A program made the position numbers and the translations under genes. This document shows positions 1 to 7,027 of a DNA stretch of 24,924 nt, in pieces. Origin of the DNA: an uncultured Oscillospiraceae bacterium (GTDB lineage Bacteria > Bacillota > Clostridia > Oscillospirales > Acutalibacteraceae). Location of the stretch: contig UQOE01000025.1 in the NCBI GenBank assembly GCA_900542575.1, positions 1 through 24,924 on the forward strand, read 5' to 3'. A model generated the notes under the pieces. The model was not told where the DNA came from and did not search any database. It saw only the letters and a list, made by a program, of their open reading frames with translations. Position 1 is the stretch's first letter. Every line of letters starts with the position of its first letter.

Positions 1-50
1 CATCCTTGGTAAGGATGAGGTCACCGGTTCAAATCCGGTTATCAGCTCCA
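1..50 (+). tRNA. tRNA-Thr(GGT), 3' part only
   Basis: This is the last 50 bases of a tRNA cut by the window edge. It begins at the anticodon stem (CATCC), has the loop TTGGTAA with anticodon GGT, the T arm ACCGG-TTCAAAT-CCGGT, and ends in an encoded CCA. It is identical over its length to the complete tRNA-Thr at 98-173. The acceptor 5' strand and D arm lie outside the window. Confidence 0.93.
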
Positions 51-56
51 ATTGAA

Positions 57-84
57 CCACCCGAATTTCTCGGGTGGCTTATTT
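57..84 (+). terminator. hairpin terminator after the first tRNA-Thr
   Basis: An 8-bp perfect stem (CCACCCGA at 57-64 with TCGGGTGG at 70-77, 5-nt loop) is followed by CTTATTTT. The U tract is interrupted, so termination may be partial. That would let the second tRNA-Thr be read from the same upstream promoter. Confidence 0.65.
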
Positions 85-97
85 TAAGAGAATATTT

Positions 98-173
<76 letters not shown>

Positions 174-177
174 ATTG

Positions 178-208
178 ACCGTCCGAACTATCGGGCGGTT
201 GTTTTTTT
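178..208 (+). terminator. intrinsic terminator after the second tRNA-Thr
   Basis: A 9-bp stem (178-186 with 191-199, one T-G pair, 4-nt loop ACTA) is followed by a run of seven T at 202-208. This is a canonical Rho-independent terminator closing the tRNA-Thr transcript. Confidence 0.88.
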
Positions 209-238
209 GCCCTCTCTGTCGGAAATGGCCAAAAATAA

Positions 239-267
239 TTGTTATTATATGAATAAAATGTTAAAAT
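239..267 (+). promoter_or_regulatory. putative sigma-A promoter of the lipase-like gene
   Basis: TTGTTA (239-244), a 17-base spacer and TAAAAT (262-267). The predicted start is near 274, giving a leader of about 57 bases. That leader holds a small inverted repeat (CACGA at 272-276 with TCGTG at 283-287), which sits at the start site and could be an operator. Confidence 0.55.
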
Positions 268-330
268 AGAACACGAAAAGTATCGTGCACGTTCACGGAA
301 TGGCGCACGTCGGTTTAGAGGAGGAATTAC

Positions 331-1194
331 ATGAAAAAATCCATTCGTCATATTCTGTCATTCGTATTTGCACTGGTCCTTGCCGCTGCAGTTATGACCG
401 CTTCGGCCTTTGCAGCTGAGGCGCCGAAGAGCAAAGACGGATCCCGGTATATGGAACTGAAAAATATCCCGGACACTTTCCTGTATATCATGCAGGCCCA
501 TCCTATTATTGACCAGGGTCCCATCGTTATCTCACAGGCTACGCTGAAGGAAAATGGGACAGAGACTCCGGTTTATTTTGTCGCACTCCATGGCACTGAG
601 GTAACCGATTTCGGAGAGGCTGTCGGTGTCAAAGAAGATCTCCAGTCCGGCTTTGACAAGGACAACACCTATGTCCGCTCTATTGTAAAAGCCATTGAAC
701 AGGATGTCCCGAAGGGGTCCAATCTTGTCCTCGCCGGGCACAGCCTAGGCGGTATGGCGGCACAGCAGGTCGCTTCCAATCAGACCATCAAAGACGACTA
801 CAATGTTCTCTATACCACGGCAATTGCCTCTCCGCTCATTGATAAAGATCAGCCGGAGGGTAAGCTCAATCGTCTCGGTGACAAAAATGACGCGGTTCCG
901 TGGCTGAGTTCCTACACGCTTTCCGACCGGGAGACACAGGAGGGTACCTGCCAGAAAGAGGACAGCAACTATAATATTACCAACGCCCATACTCACAGCT
1001 ATGAAGATACTTCCATTTGGGGCAATTACGATGCAGTCGGCAATAAGGGCGGCAATGCGGAATTAATTCTGGATACCGCCACTTCGAAAGTCCATTATGC
1101 ACCTTCCAATGAGTCCAATTCCAACCCGCAGCGCATCTATTTTGGATTTCCGTGGGATGGAAATAACTATCAGGGTATTTCCGTTCTGTATTAA
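331..1194 (+). CDS. secreted class-3-lipase-like alpha/beta hydrolase
   Basis: A 287-residue protein with an N-terminal signal peptide (MKKS start, hydrophobic core about 8-25, likely cut after the AFA-A region near 29). The strongest evidence is the nucleophile elbow GHSLG at residues 136-140, with Ser138 the expected catalytic serine, preceded by the strand NLVLA, as in lipase class 3 / alpha-beta hydrolases. An HGTE segment at 87-90 may supply the oxyanion hole. Asp184 or Asp187 and His220 or His222 are candidates for the rest of the triad; this is inference. The start is fixed by an AGGAGG site at 318-323. There is no lipobox, LPxTG or C-terminal anchor, so the product is probably released. 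It looks monocistronic, with its own promoter and terminator. The substrate is unknown: a lipid ester is the family expectation, but other esters are possible. Confidence 0.75.
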   Translation: MKKSIRHILSFVFALVLAAAVMTASAFAAEAPKSKDGSRYMELKNIPDTFLYIMQAHPIIDQGPIVISQATLKENGTETPVYFVALHGTEVTDFGEAVGVKEDLQSGFDKDNTYVRSIVKAIEQDVPKGSNLVLAGHSLGGMAAQQVASNQTIKDDYNVLYTTAIASPLIDKDQPEGKLNRLGDKNDAVPWLSSYTLSDRETQEGTCQKEDSNYNITNAHTHSYEDTSIWGNYDAVGNKGGNAELILDTATSKVHYAPSNESNSNPQRIYFGFPWDGNNYQGISVLY

Positions 1195-1229
1195 TTTCGT
1201 ATACAGATAGAATTAACATCTGTAAAAAA

Positions 1230-1263
1230 CACGCTCGGTTCGGAGGAACCGGGCGTGCTTTTT
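1230..1263 (+). terminator. intrinsic terminator of the lipase-like gene
   Basis: A 12-bp stem with T-G pairs (1230-1241 with 1246-1257, 4-nt loop) is followed by CTTTTT, and a run of A precedes it. This is a strong Rho-independent terminator. Confidence 0.9.
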
Positions 1264-1364
1264 GTCTGAGTTTACAAAACGGAAACAGTTTATCTGCGGA
1301 CAATTCAGATCTGACAGGGATAATAGCGATGGCTTCAATTGGATAAGGAAAGGATTATATTACT

Positions 1365-2039
1365 ATGAAACCTGTAACGAGGGGCCGCCGCAGGCTCCGA
1401 ATGACCGCTTTATGTCTGCTTCTCAGTGCAACTATGTTTCTGTCTGCCGTCTCAGCGCTGGCGGCCGGAAAGCAGCAGAGAATCCCGTCCGCAGCTTCCG
1501 ACTGGCGGACGGCCTACCGCAAAGAACTGGAGAAAGACCCGGAGAGGGCGAAAGAAAAATACGCCTTTCTCTATATTGACCAGGACAATGTTCCGGAGCT
1601 CCTGGTCCGCGGTACCAGCGAGGCAAAGGGAAACCGTGTCCTGACCTGGCACAACGGACTTCTTGATACGCTGCAGACGAATCGCCGCGCGTTTTCCTAT
1701 CAGCCGCACCAAAATCTGTTTGCCAATTCCGACGGGCTGATGGGCGCCTATTATGATGATATCTACAGTATTTCAAATGGAATGTGGAAGCTCGTAAACG
1801 CCGGTGTCTACGGCGGGCAGGACTGCCGAAACTGGACCTATTACTGGCAGGGCAGGGAACTGTCCCAGGACGAATACGAGAAAAAACTCAACGAAGTCTA
1901 TGATGAGAACAAGGCCGTTACGGTCAATCCGAGAGACAGCTATCGGACGGTAAGCAATATGCTTAAGTCTGGAAGCATTCAGGCCGCTGCCGAACAGAAA
2001 GCTTCTGTTCCAAATCGCACAGCTCCGGACCTGAAATAA
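1365..2039 (+). CDS. small secreted protein of unknown function with DxDxxxE loop
   Basis: A 224-residue protein. It has a basic N terminus (RGRRR), a hydrophobic stretch at about 13-33 and a likely signal-peptidase site after ALA-A, so it is probably secreted. The mature part has no enzyme motif that I recognise. The segment FLYIDQDNVPELLV (about 68-81) has the acidic loop D-x-D-x-x-x-E seen in many Clostridia secreted proteins and in some calcium-binding loops; calcium binding here is only inference. The C terminus is hydrophilic with no anchor. The ATG at 1365 follows AAGGAAAGG at a rather long spacing; a second in-frame ATG at 1401 would still keep the hydrophobic core but has a poorer ribosome site. 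It follows the lipase-like gene beyond a terminator, so the two are not obviously one operon. Confidence 0.65.
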   Translation: MKPVTRGRRRLRMTALCLLLSATMFLSAVSALAAGKQQRIPSAASDWRTAYRKELEKDPERAKEKYAFLYIDQDNVPELLVRGTSEAKGNRVLTWHNGLLDTLQTNRRAFSYQPHQNLFANSDGLMGAYYDDIYSISNGMWKLVNAGVYGGQDCRNWTYYWQGRELSQDEYEKKLNEVYDENKAVTVNPRDSYRTVSNMLKSGSIQAAAEQKASVPNRTAPDLK

Positions 2040-2055
2040 TAGATTCCAAAAGAAT

Positions 2056-2089
2056 GGCGACCCGCTCTTTCGAGCGGATCGCCTTTTTT
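2056..2089 (+). terminator. intrinsic terminator between convergent genes
   Basis: A stem of 5 bp plus 6 bp separated by one C-A mismatch (2056-2067 with 2072-2083, loop TTTC) is followed by six T. It ends the small secreted-protein gene. Read on the minus strand, the same hairpin is followed by ATTCTTTT and may also help end groEL, whose stop lies 29 bases away. Confidence 0.85.
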
Positions 2090-2117
2090 ATGATTAGATT
2101 CTGGAACGGTAAATCGA

Positions 2118-3761
2118 TTAATACATACCGCCCTGAGAAGCCTGAGCCATAGCGGCCTGTTCTGCGGCGTCCTTGGCCGGATCCGGCTTGTCGGTGACAA
2201 GAGACTCGGTGGTCAGTACCATGGCTGCAACAGATGCGGCGTTCTGAAGGGCCGAGCGGGTGACTTTGGTCGGGTCGAGAATTCCGGCCTCGAACATGTC
2301 GCCGTATTCCTCGGTCGCGAAGTTGAAGCCATAGGTCGGGCTGTCGTTCTTCTTGATGGCGTCGATGATGACAGAGCCCTCAAGACCGGCGTTCGTGGCA
2401 ATCTGGCGGATCGGAGCCTCAATGCCCTTCATGACGATCTTAATGCCGGTCTTTTCATCGGCATCCTCGGTCTCATCGAGGAGTTTCTCGACTGCGGGGA
2501 TGGCATTGACAAGTGCAACACCGCCGCCGGCAACCGTACCTTCTTCGACAGCAGCCTTGGTGGCAGCCAGTGCATCTTCAATACGGAGTTTCTTATCCTT
2601 CATCTCAGTCTCGGTTGCAGCACCGACATGGATAACGGCTACACCGCCGGCGAGTTTTGCAAGACGCTCCTGAAGTTTCTCTCTGTCGTAGTCGCTGGTT
2701 GCGGACTCGATCTGAGCGCGAATCTGGTCAACGCGGGCAGCGAGGTCGGCCTTGTTGCCGGCGCCGTCAACGATAATGGTATCGTCCTTGGTGACCTTTA
2801 CGCTCTTTGCAGTACCGAGCATATCAACGGTAGCGGACTGGAGCTCAAGACCAAGGTCGGAGGTGATAACGGTGCCGCCGGTGAGGGTGGCGATATCCTG
2901 GAGCATCTCTTTGCGGCGGTCGCCGAAGCCCGGAGCTTTCACTGCAACACAGGTGAAGGTGCCGCGGATGTTGTTGAGAAGGAGGGTGGCGAGAGCTTCG
3001 CCGTCAATGTCTTCTGCAATGATGAGAAGTTTTCTGCCGGTCTTGACGACATTTTCAAGAAGCGGAAGGATTTCCTGGATATTGGAGATCTTCTTGTCGG
3101 TGATCAGAATGTAAGGATCATCGAGCTCGGCAACCATTTTCTCGGTATCGGTTGCCATGTAAGGGGAGAGGTAGCCGCGGTCAAACTGCATGCCTTCGAC
3201 TACGTCGCAGGTGGTCTCTGCGGTCTTGGACTCCTCAACAGTGATGACACCGTCAGAAGAAACTTTGTCCATGGCGTCCGCAATCAGCTTGCCGACGGTC
3301 TCATCAGCGGAAGAGACGGTAGCAACACGGGCGATATCAGCGCTGCTCTGAACCGGCTTGGAGTTTGCCTTTACAGCATCAATAGCGGTATTGACCGCTT
3401 CCTGCATACCTTTTTTGACAACCATCGGGTTTGCACCTGCGGCGACATTTTTCATGCCTTCTGTAACCAGCGCCTGCGCGAGGAGAGTAGCAGTGGTGGT
3501 ACCGTCGCCGGCAAGATCATTGGTCTTGGTTGCAACTTCTTTTACAAGCTGTGCACCCATGTTCTCGAACGGATCTTCCAGTTCAATGTCCTTGGCAATG
3601 GTGACGCCGTCATTGGTGATGAGCGGAGAACCATATTTTTTGTCAAGAACGACATTGCGGCCTTTCGGGCCGAGGGTGATTTTTACGGTGTTTGCAAGTT
3701 TGTCAATACCGGCCTGAAGCGCCTTGCGGGCGTCCTCGCCGTAGATAATCTGTTTAGCCAT
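2118..3761 (-). CDS. groEL: GroEL chaperonin, 60-kDa
   Basis: A 547-residue chaperonin that forms the double-ring folding chamber in the cytosol with GroES, using ATP to fold client proteins. It is recognised along its full length. The N terminus is MAKQIIYGEDARKAL, the ATP-site block GDGTTT is at residues 85-90 (Asp86), and GGGVALVNA is in the C-terminal equatorial part. Length is typical of the family (about 540-550). The C-terminal tail is short, ending in QGGMY rather than the repeated GGM tail of many GroELs. A ribosome site GGAGG lies just upstream of the ATG on the minus strand. It follows groES by 29 bases, in the same transcript controlled by CIRCE. Long open frames opposite it on the plus strand are shadows. 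Confidence 0.99.
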   Translation of the reverse strand: MAKQIIYGEDARKALQAGIDKLANTVKITLGPKGRNVVLDKKYGSPLITNDGVTIAKDIELEDPFENMGAQLVKEVATKTNDLAGDGTTTATLLAQALVTEGMKNVAAGANPMVVKKGMQEAVNTAIDAVKANSKPVQSSADIARVATVSSADETVGKLIADAMDKVSSDGVITVEESKTAETTCDVVEGMQFDRGYLSPYMATDTEKMVAELDDPYILITDKKISNIQEILPLLENVVKTGRKLLIIAEDIDGEALATLLLNNIRGTFTCVAVKAPGFGDRRKEMLQDIATLTGGTVITSDLGLELQSATVDMLGTAKSVKVTKDDTIIVDGAGNKADLAARVDQIRAQIESATSDYDREKLQERLAKLAGGVAVIHVGAATETEMKDKKLRIEDALAATKAAVEEGTVAGGGVALVNAIPAVEKLLDETEDADEKTGIKIVMKGIEAPIRQIATNAGLEGSVIIDAIKKNDSPTYGFNFATEEYGDMFEAGILDPTKVTRSALQNAASVAAMVLTTESLVTDKPDPAKDAAEQAAMAQASQGGMY

Positions 3762-3790
3762 GATTTGTTACCTCCGAAAATGGATTGGAA

Positions 3791-4075
3791 TTATTCAACA
3801 ATTGCGAGTACATCCGACTGCTTCACGAGGGTGTACTCCTGATTCTCAAATTTAACCTGGGTGCCGGCGTATTTTCCGACGATGATCTTGTCACCGGGCT
3901 TGAGGTACATTTTAACCTCTTTGCCGTCTACGACGCCGCCAGGTCCGACAGCGACGACTTCCGCGATCTGCGGTTTTTCCTGAGCCGACGCGGCGAGGAT
4001 GATGCCGCCTTCGGTGGTCTCTTCTGCTTCTACCGCTTTAATGAGGACACGGTCCTCAACGGGTTTGATCGTCAT
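3791..4075 (-). CDS. groES: GroES co-chaperonin, 10-kDa
   Basis: A 94-residue co-chaperonin that caps the GroEL ring as a heptamer. The family signature at the N terminus (IKPVEDRVLIK) and the beta-barrel segments GDKIIVGKYAGTQVKF and EYTLVKQSDVLAIVE are clear. The mobile GroEL-binding loop is represented by EETTEGGIIL (about 18-27). Length is normal for the family. A strong ribosome site (GGAGG) precedes the ATG on the minus strand. It is the first gene of a two-gene operon with groEL, and its promoter overlaps a CIRCE operator, so repression by HrcA and induction by heat or misfolded protein are expected. hrcA itself is not in the window. Confidence 0.98.
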   Translation of the reverse strand: MTIKPVEDRVLIKAVEAEETTEGGIILAASAQEKPQIAEVVAVGPGGVVDGKEVKMYLKPGDKIIVGKYAGTQVKFENQEYTLVKQSDVLAIVE

Positions 4076-4119
4076 ATCGATTCCTCCATATTCAAAATAT
4101 TATTTACGAAGATGATACT

Positions 4120-4146
4120 TTAGCACTCCCTTTTCTTGAGTGCTAA
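4120..4146 (-). promoter_or_regulatory. CIRCE operator (HrcA binding site)
   Basis: A perfect inverted repeat TTAGCACTC-N9-GAGTGCTAA, identical to the CIRCE consensus. It lies at the predicted transcription start of groES-groEL, 5 bases downstream of the -10 box. HrcA bound here would block initiation. Confidence 0.97.
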
Positions 4147-4151
4147 GACAT

Positions 4152-4179
4152 ATTATAAGGCGATTTCCGTGAAAATCAA
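4152..4179 (-). promoter_or_regulatory. sigma-A promoter of groES-groEL
   Basis: On the minus strand: TTGATT (4179-4174), a 16-base spacer and a perfect TATAAT (4157-4152), directly upstream of CIRCE. Confidence 0.85.
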
Positions 4180-4224
4180 CCCCTTTCGGCCAAAAAGTAG
4201 AATATTTTTAACAAAGTGTCTGCA

Positions 4225-4253
4225 TTGACTTTAGGTTGCCGTACGGCTATGAT
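4225..4253 (+). promoter_or_regulatory. sigma-A promoter of the O-antigen-ligase-like gene
   Basis: TTGACT (4225-4230), a 17-base spacer and TATGAT (4248-4253). It points away from groES. Only 45 bases separate the two -35 boxes, and the CIRCE site is far enough away that repression of this promoter by HrcA is not expected. Confidence 0.75.
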
Positions 4254-4298
4254 AAATCCGAATCCGTTTCGATCCCATGCAAGAACAGGAGTAACGTT

Positions 4299-5738
4299 AT
4301 GTCTGACAGCATGTTTCAGTGGCGAAAGGATGAGGAATCGGTCCTCTATCCGTTTCGAAAATTTATGGCAGGAGATGTCGCTCTGCTTACCCAGTTTGTG
4401 CTGGCATTTATTGTTGTATTATTTCATGCTTATGTTCCAGGGGCACTTTTCTTCGGCATCCTTCTGACACTTGTTCTTCTCCTCAGTGACGATGTCGTTT
4501 CGGCTTTCCCGACCTTTATGATGGCTCTCTGCTTCCTCATTCAGGCTCAGAACTCCTATAATCAGTTTATTATTTATCTGCCGTTTCTTTTTGTGCCGAC
4601 ATTTGCAGGCGTCATGCATGCGGTAGTTTATAAAAATCCCTATAAGACAAAAATGGGCTCTCTGTTTGTGCCCATGGTTATTGTCTCTATTGTGGACATT
4701 CTCGGCGGTCTTGGAACCATCACGGCAAAAGAATTTTTCAGTACAACATCGCTCAGCTACATGTTTGCACTGGGCTTTATGATTGTCATCATATACTGGG
4801 CATTCAGCGGCCATATCAGTCCCGGCAAAAATTACACCGACCATATGGACGATCGCATCGCCAAACTGTTCTGCGCCGTAGCGGCATTCCTTCTGCTCTC
4901 TGTGCTGGAGGCCTATGCTGCCAACTGGTCTGCGTTTACGGCACATCCCGGTATTCTCTATCTCCAGTGGAGAAACAATGCCTGCACGTTGCTGATGATT
5001 GCTCTGCCGTTTACGTTTTATATGGCATTAAAACATTTTTCCTATATTATTCTGTCCTTCGGCAGTATGCTTGCCATGCTTCTGTCCGGTTCCCGCGGCG
5101 GGCTTATTCTGGGCGGGATAGAATTTGTATTTTTATTAATTGTATATTATCTTTTTGACCGGGAGCACCGGACGGTAATCAACTGGGTGGTCGGTTCGCT
5201 GTTTGTCATCCTGGCATTCTGCATTCCGAGACTTATGGACTTCATGAGCTATACCTCCGGCCGCTTCACCAGTATGTCCCAGTACTCGGTCCGCATTGGC
5301 CTCTGGCGCCGTTCCATCAAGGACTTCCTGACCAATCCCATTTTCGGGCGCGGCCTGGGTTACATGGGAAACCGTGACATCCACCCGTCTAAGACGGCAA
5401 CCCTATGCTGGTATCACTCTTCCCTGCCGCAGGTCTGGGGCAGCTTCGGCCTCTGCGGCCTGGCCGCTTATGGGTATCAGTTCCACGCCCGTATGAATCT
5501 GCTGAGAGAGAATCACTCTCTGTTCGGACGCACGGTTCTGGCCTCTTTCTTCGGCCTGGAGCTGATGTCCCTCGTCAATCCCGGTATTTTTGCCCCCGTA
5601 TATCTGGTCATCATTACAGTACTCTTCATTATTCTGGAGCAGTACTCCTTCCCGAACATGGAAGTCAAAGTGACCTTTACCGACCCCGAAGAGCCGGCGG
5701 AAGAGCCATGCGATGTCGGCCGGCATGAAATGGCATAA
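4299..5738 (+). CDS. O-antigen-ligase / polysaccharide-polymerase-like membrane protein
   Basis: A 479-residue polytopic protein with about ten to twelve hydrophobic helices over residues 20-460. A long periplasm/exterior-side segment around residues 315-375 holds RSIKDFLTNPIFGRGLGYMG, then CWYHSSLPQVWGSFGLCGL. A Gly-rich motif followed by His and then a short G-x-x-G before a helix is the pattern of the Wzy_C / O-antigen ligase superfamily, whose members join or polymerise lipid-linked glycans. SGSRGGL near residue 261 is also typical. The sugar substrate cannot be read from the sequence. I start at 4299 because AGGAG lies 7 bases upstream; an in-frame ATG at 4236 falls within the promoter. 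It is the first gene of a likely operon, 29 bases before the CBS membrane protein. There are no glycosyltransferase neighbours, which weakens any pathway assignment. Confidence 0.7.
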   Translation: MSDSMFQWRKDEESVLYPFRKFMAGDVALLTQFVLAFIVVLFHAYVPGALFFGILLTLVLLLSDDVVSAFPTFMMALCFLIQAQNSYNQFIIYLPFLFVPTFAGVMHAVVYKNPYKTKMGSLFVPMVIVSIVDILGGLGTITAKEFFSTTSLSYMFALGFMIVIIYWAFSGHISPGKNYTDHMDDRIAKLFCAVAAFLLLSVLEAYAANWSAFTAHPGILYLQWRNNACTLLMIALPFTFYMALKHFSYIILSFGSMLAMLLSGSRGGLILGGIEFVFLLIVYYLFDREHRTVINWVVGSLFVILAFCIPRLMDFMSYTSGRFTSMSQYSVRIGLWRRSIKDFLTNPIFGRGLGYMGNRDIHPSKTATLCWYHSSLPQVWGSFGLCGLAAYGYQFHARMNLLRENHSLFGRTVLASFFGLELMSLVNPGIFAPVYLVIITVLFIILEQYSFPNMEVKVTFTDPEEPAEEPCDVGRHEMA

Positions 5739-5767
5739 CCTGAAAAGGAGTTGAGTTCCCACTTTTT

Positions 5768-7027
5768 ATGGGCAGTACAGGCTTAATTATTATTCTGGCA
5801 GTATGCGTCATTCTCTCCGCTTTTTTCTCGGCGTCTGAGATGGCCTATTCCTCCAGCAGCGAAATCCGTCTGAAAAGCATGAGCCGCAGCGGAAATCAGG
5901 GCGCCGCACGGGCTCTGAAAATTCTGGCCAATTACGACTCCATGCTGTCCACTATCCTAATCGGCAACAATATTGTCAACATTGCTGCCTCTTCCATTGC
6001 CACAATTCTATTTGTGCGTGCCATGGGTGAAATCGGTGCAACGGTTTCGACTGTGGTGGTCACGCTGGTTATTCTCATCTTTTCTGAGGTAACTCCGAAG
6101 AGCATTGCCAAGGAAGTACCGGAATCGTTTGCCATCTCGGTCTCCGGTGTCATGCGTGTCCTTATCATTCTTTTATATCCGCTGAACAAGCTGTTCTCCT
6201 GGTGGAAACTGCTGGTAAAAAAAGTGCTTCACCTGGAACAGAACTCCAATATCACGGAGGGTGAGTTCCTCACAATGGTGGACACGGCGGAGAGCGAAGG
6301 CGGTATTGACAAGGAAGATCAGCAGCTCATCCACAATGTCATGACATTCAACGACCAGGAGGTCGGCGAAATCTTTACCCCGCGGGTTGACATCGTTGCC
6401 ATCTCTCTGACGGAGGACAAAAAGGAAATCTACCAGGTTTTTCGGGAAAATGAGTACTCCCGTCTTCCGGTCTATGAAGAAGACTTAGACGACATTATCG
6501 GCTTTCTGCATCAGAAAGATTTTATCGACGCCGTCTATTTCGGTTCAAAAGCTCTGACCGATGTCCTGCAGCCGGTCATGCATGTTGCGCCTACCATGAA
6601 AATCTCGGCTCTGCTGACACAGCTTCAGCAGAAACACTCCCATATGGCGGTTGTCACCGATGAGTTCGGCGGGACCGAGGGAATCGTAACCATGGAAGAT
6701 ATTCTTGAAGAGCTCGTCGGAGAAATCTATGATGAGCACGATGAGGTGGAAAAGGACATTGTTCGGACCGGAAAGAATGAATATCTTGCCCAATGCAGCT
6801 GTGAACTGGAGGACTTTTTCGCCTATTTCCATCTGGAAGAGGATGAATCGGAATCCAATACCCTCGGCGGATGGGTATTGGAACGGTTTGAAGAAATCCC
6901 CAAACGGGGCGACCATTTCACGTATGCCAATCTGCTGATTACTGTAAATGACACCGATTCCCGAAAAGTAAAATCTGTAAGAATTAAGGTGCAGCCTGTT
7001 GAAAAGTCTGATCATAACGAAGAATGA
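5768..7027 (+). CDS. CNNM/CorC-type membrane protein with CBS domains (hemolysin C-like family)
   Basis: A 419-residue protein of the UPF0053 family. Residues 1-155 form the DUF21 (CNNM) membrane domain with SASEMA (21-26), GNNIVN (66-71) and EVTPKSIAKE (107-116), conserved in the family. A CBS pair covers about 203-258 (FTPRVDI, YSRLPVY, DIIGFLHQKD) and 268-322 (MKISALL, VTDEFGGTEGIVTMEDILEE). A CorC_HlyC domain covers about 334-412. Related proteins are linked to magnesium (or cobalt) efflux and homeostasis; transport has not been shown for most members and the haemolysin name is historical. The ATG at 5768 is 16 bases from AGGAG, longer than usual, but no other in-frame start fits better. 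Its 3' end overlaps the pseudouridine synthase gene by 29 bases. Confidence 0.88.
   Translation: MGSTGLIIILAVCVILSAFFSASEMAYSSSSEIRLKSMSRSGNQGAARALKILANYDSMLSTILIGNNIVNIAASSIATILFVRAMGEIGATVSTVVVTLVILIFSEVTPKSIAKEVPESFAISVSGVMRVLIILLYPLNKLFSWWKLLVKKVLHLEQNSNITEGEFLTMVDTAESEGGIDKEDQQLIHNVMTFNDQEVGEIFTPRVDIVAISLTEDKKEIYQVFRENEYSRLPVYEEDLDDIIGFLHQKDFIDAVYFGSKALTDVLQPVMHVAPTMKISALLTQLQQKHSHMAVVTDEFGGTEGIVTMEDILEELVGEIYDEHDEVEKDIVRTGKNEYLAQCSCELEDFFAYFHLEEDESESNTLGGWVLERFEEIPKRGDHFTYANLLITVNDTDSRKVKSVRIKVQPVEKSDHNEE

Noticed and set aside
2628..3842. 404-codon open frame on the plus strand opposite groEL
   Set aside because: It mirrors a highly conserved groEL reading frame, has no ribosome site or recognisable motif, and arises from codon bias in the real gene.
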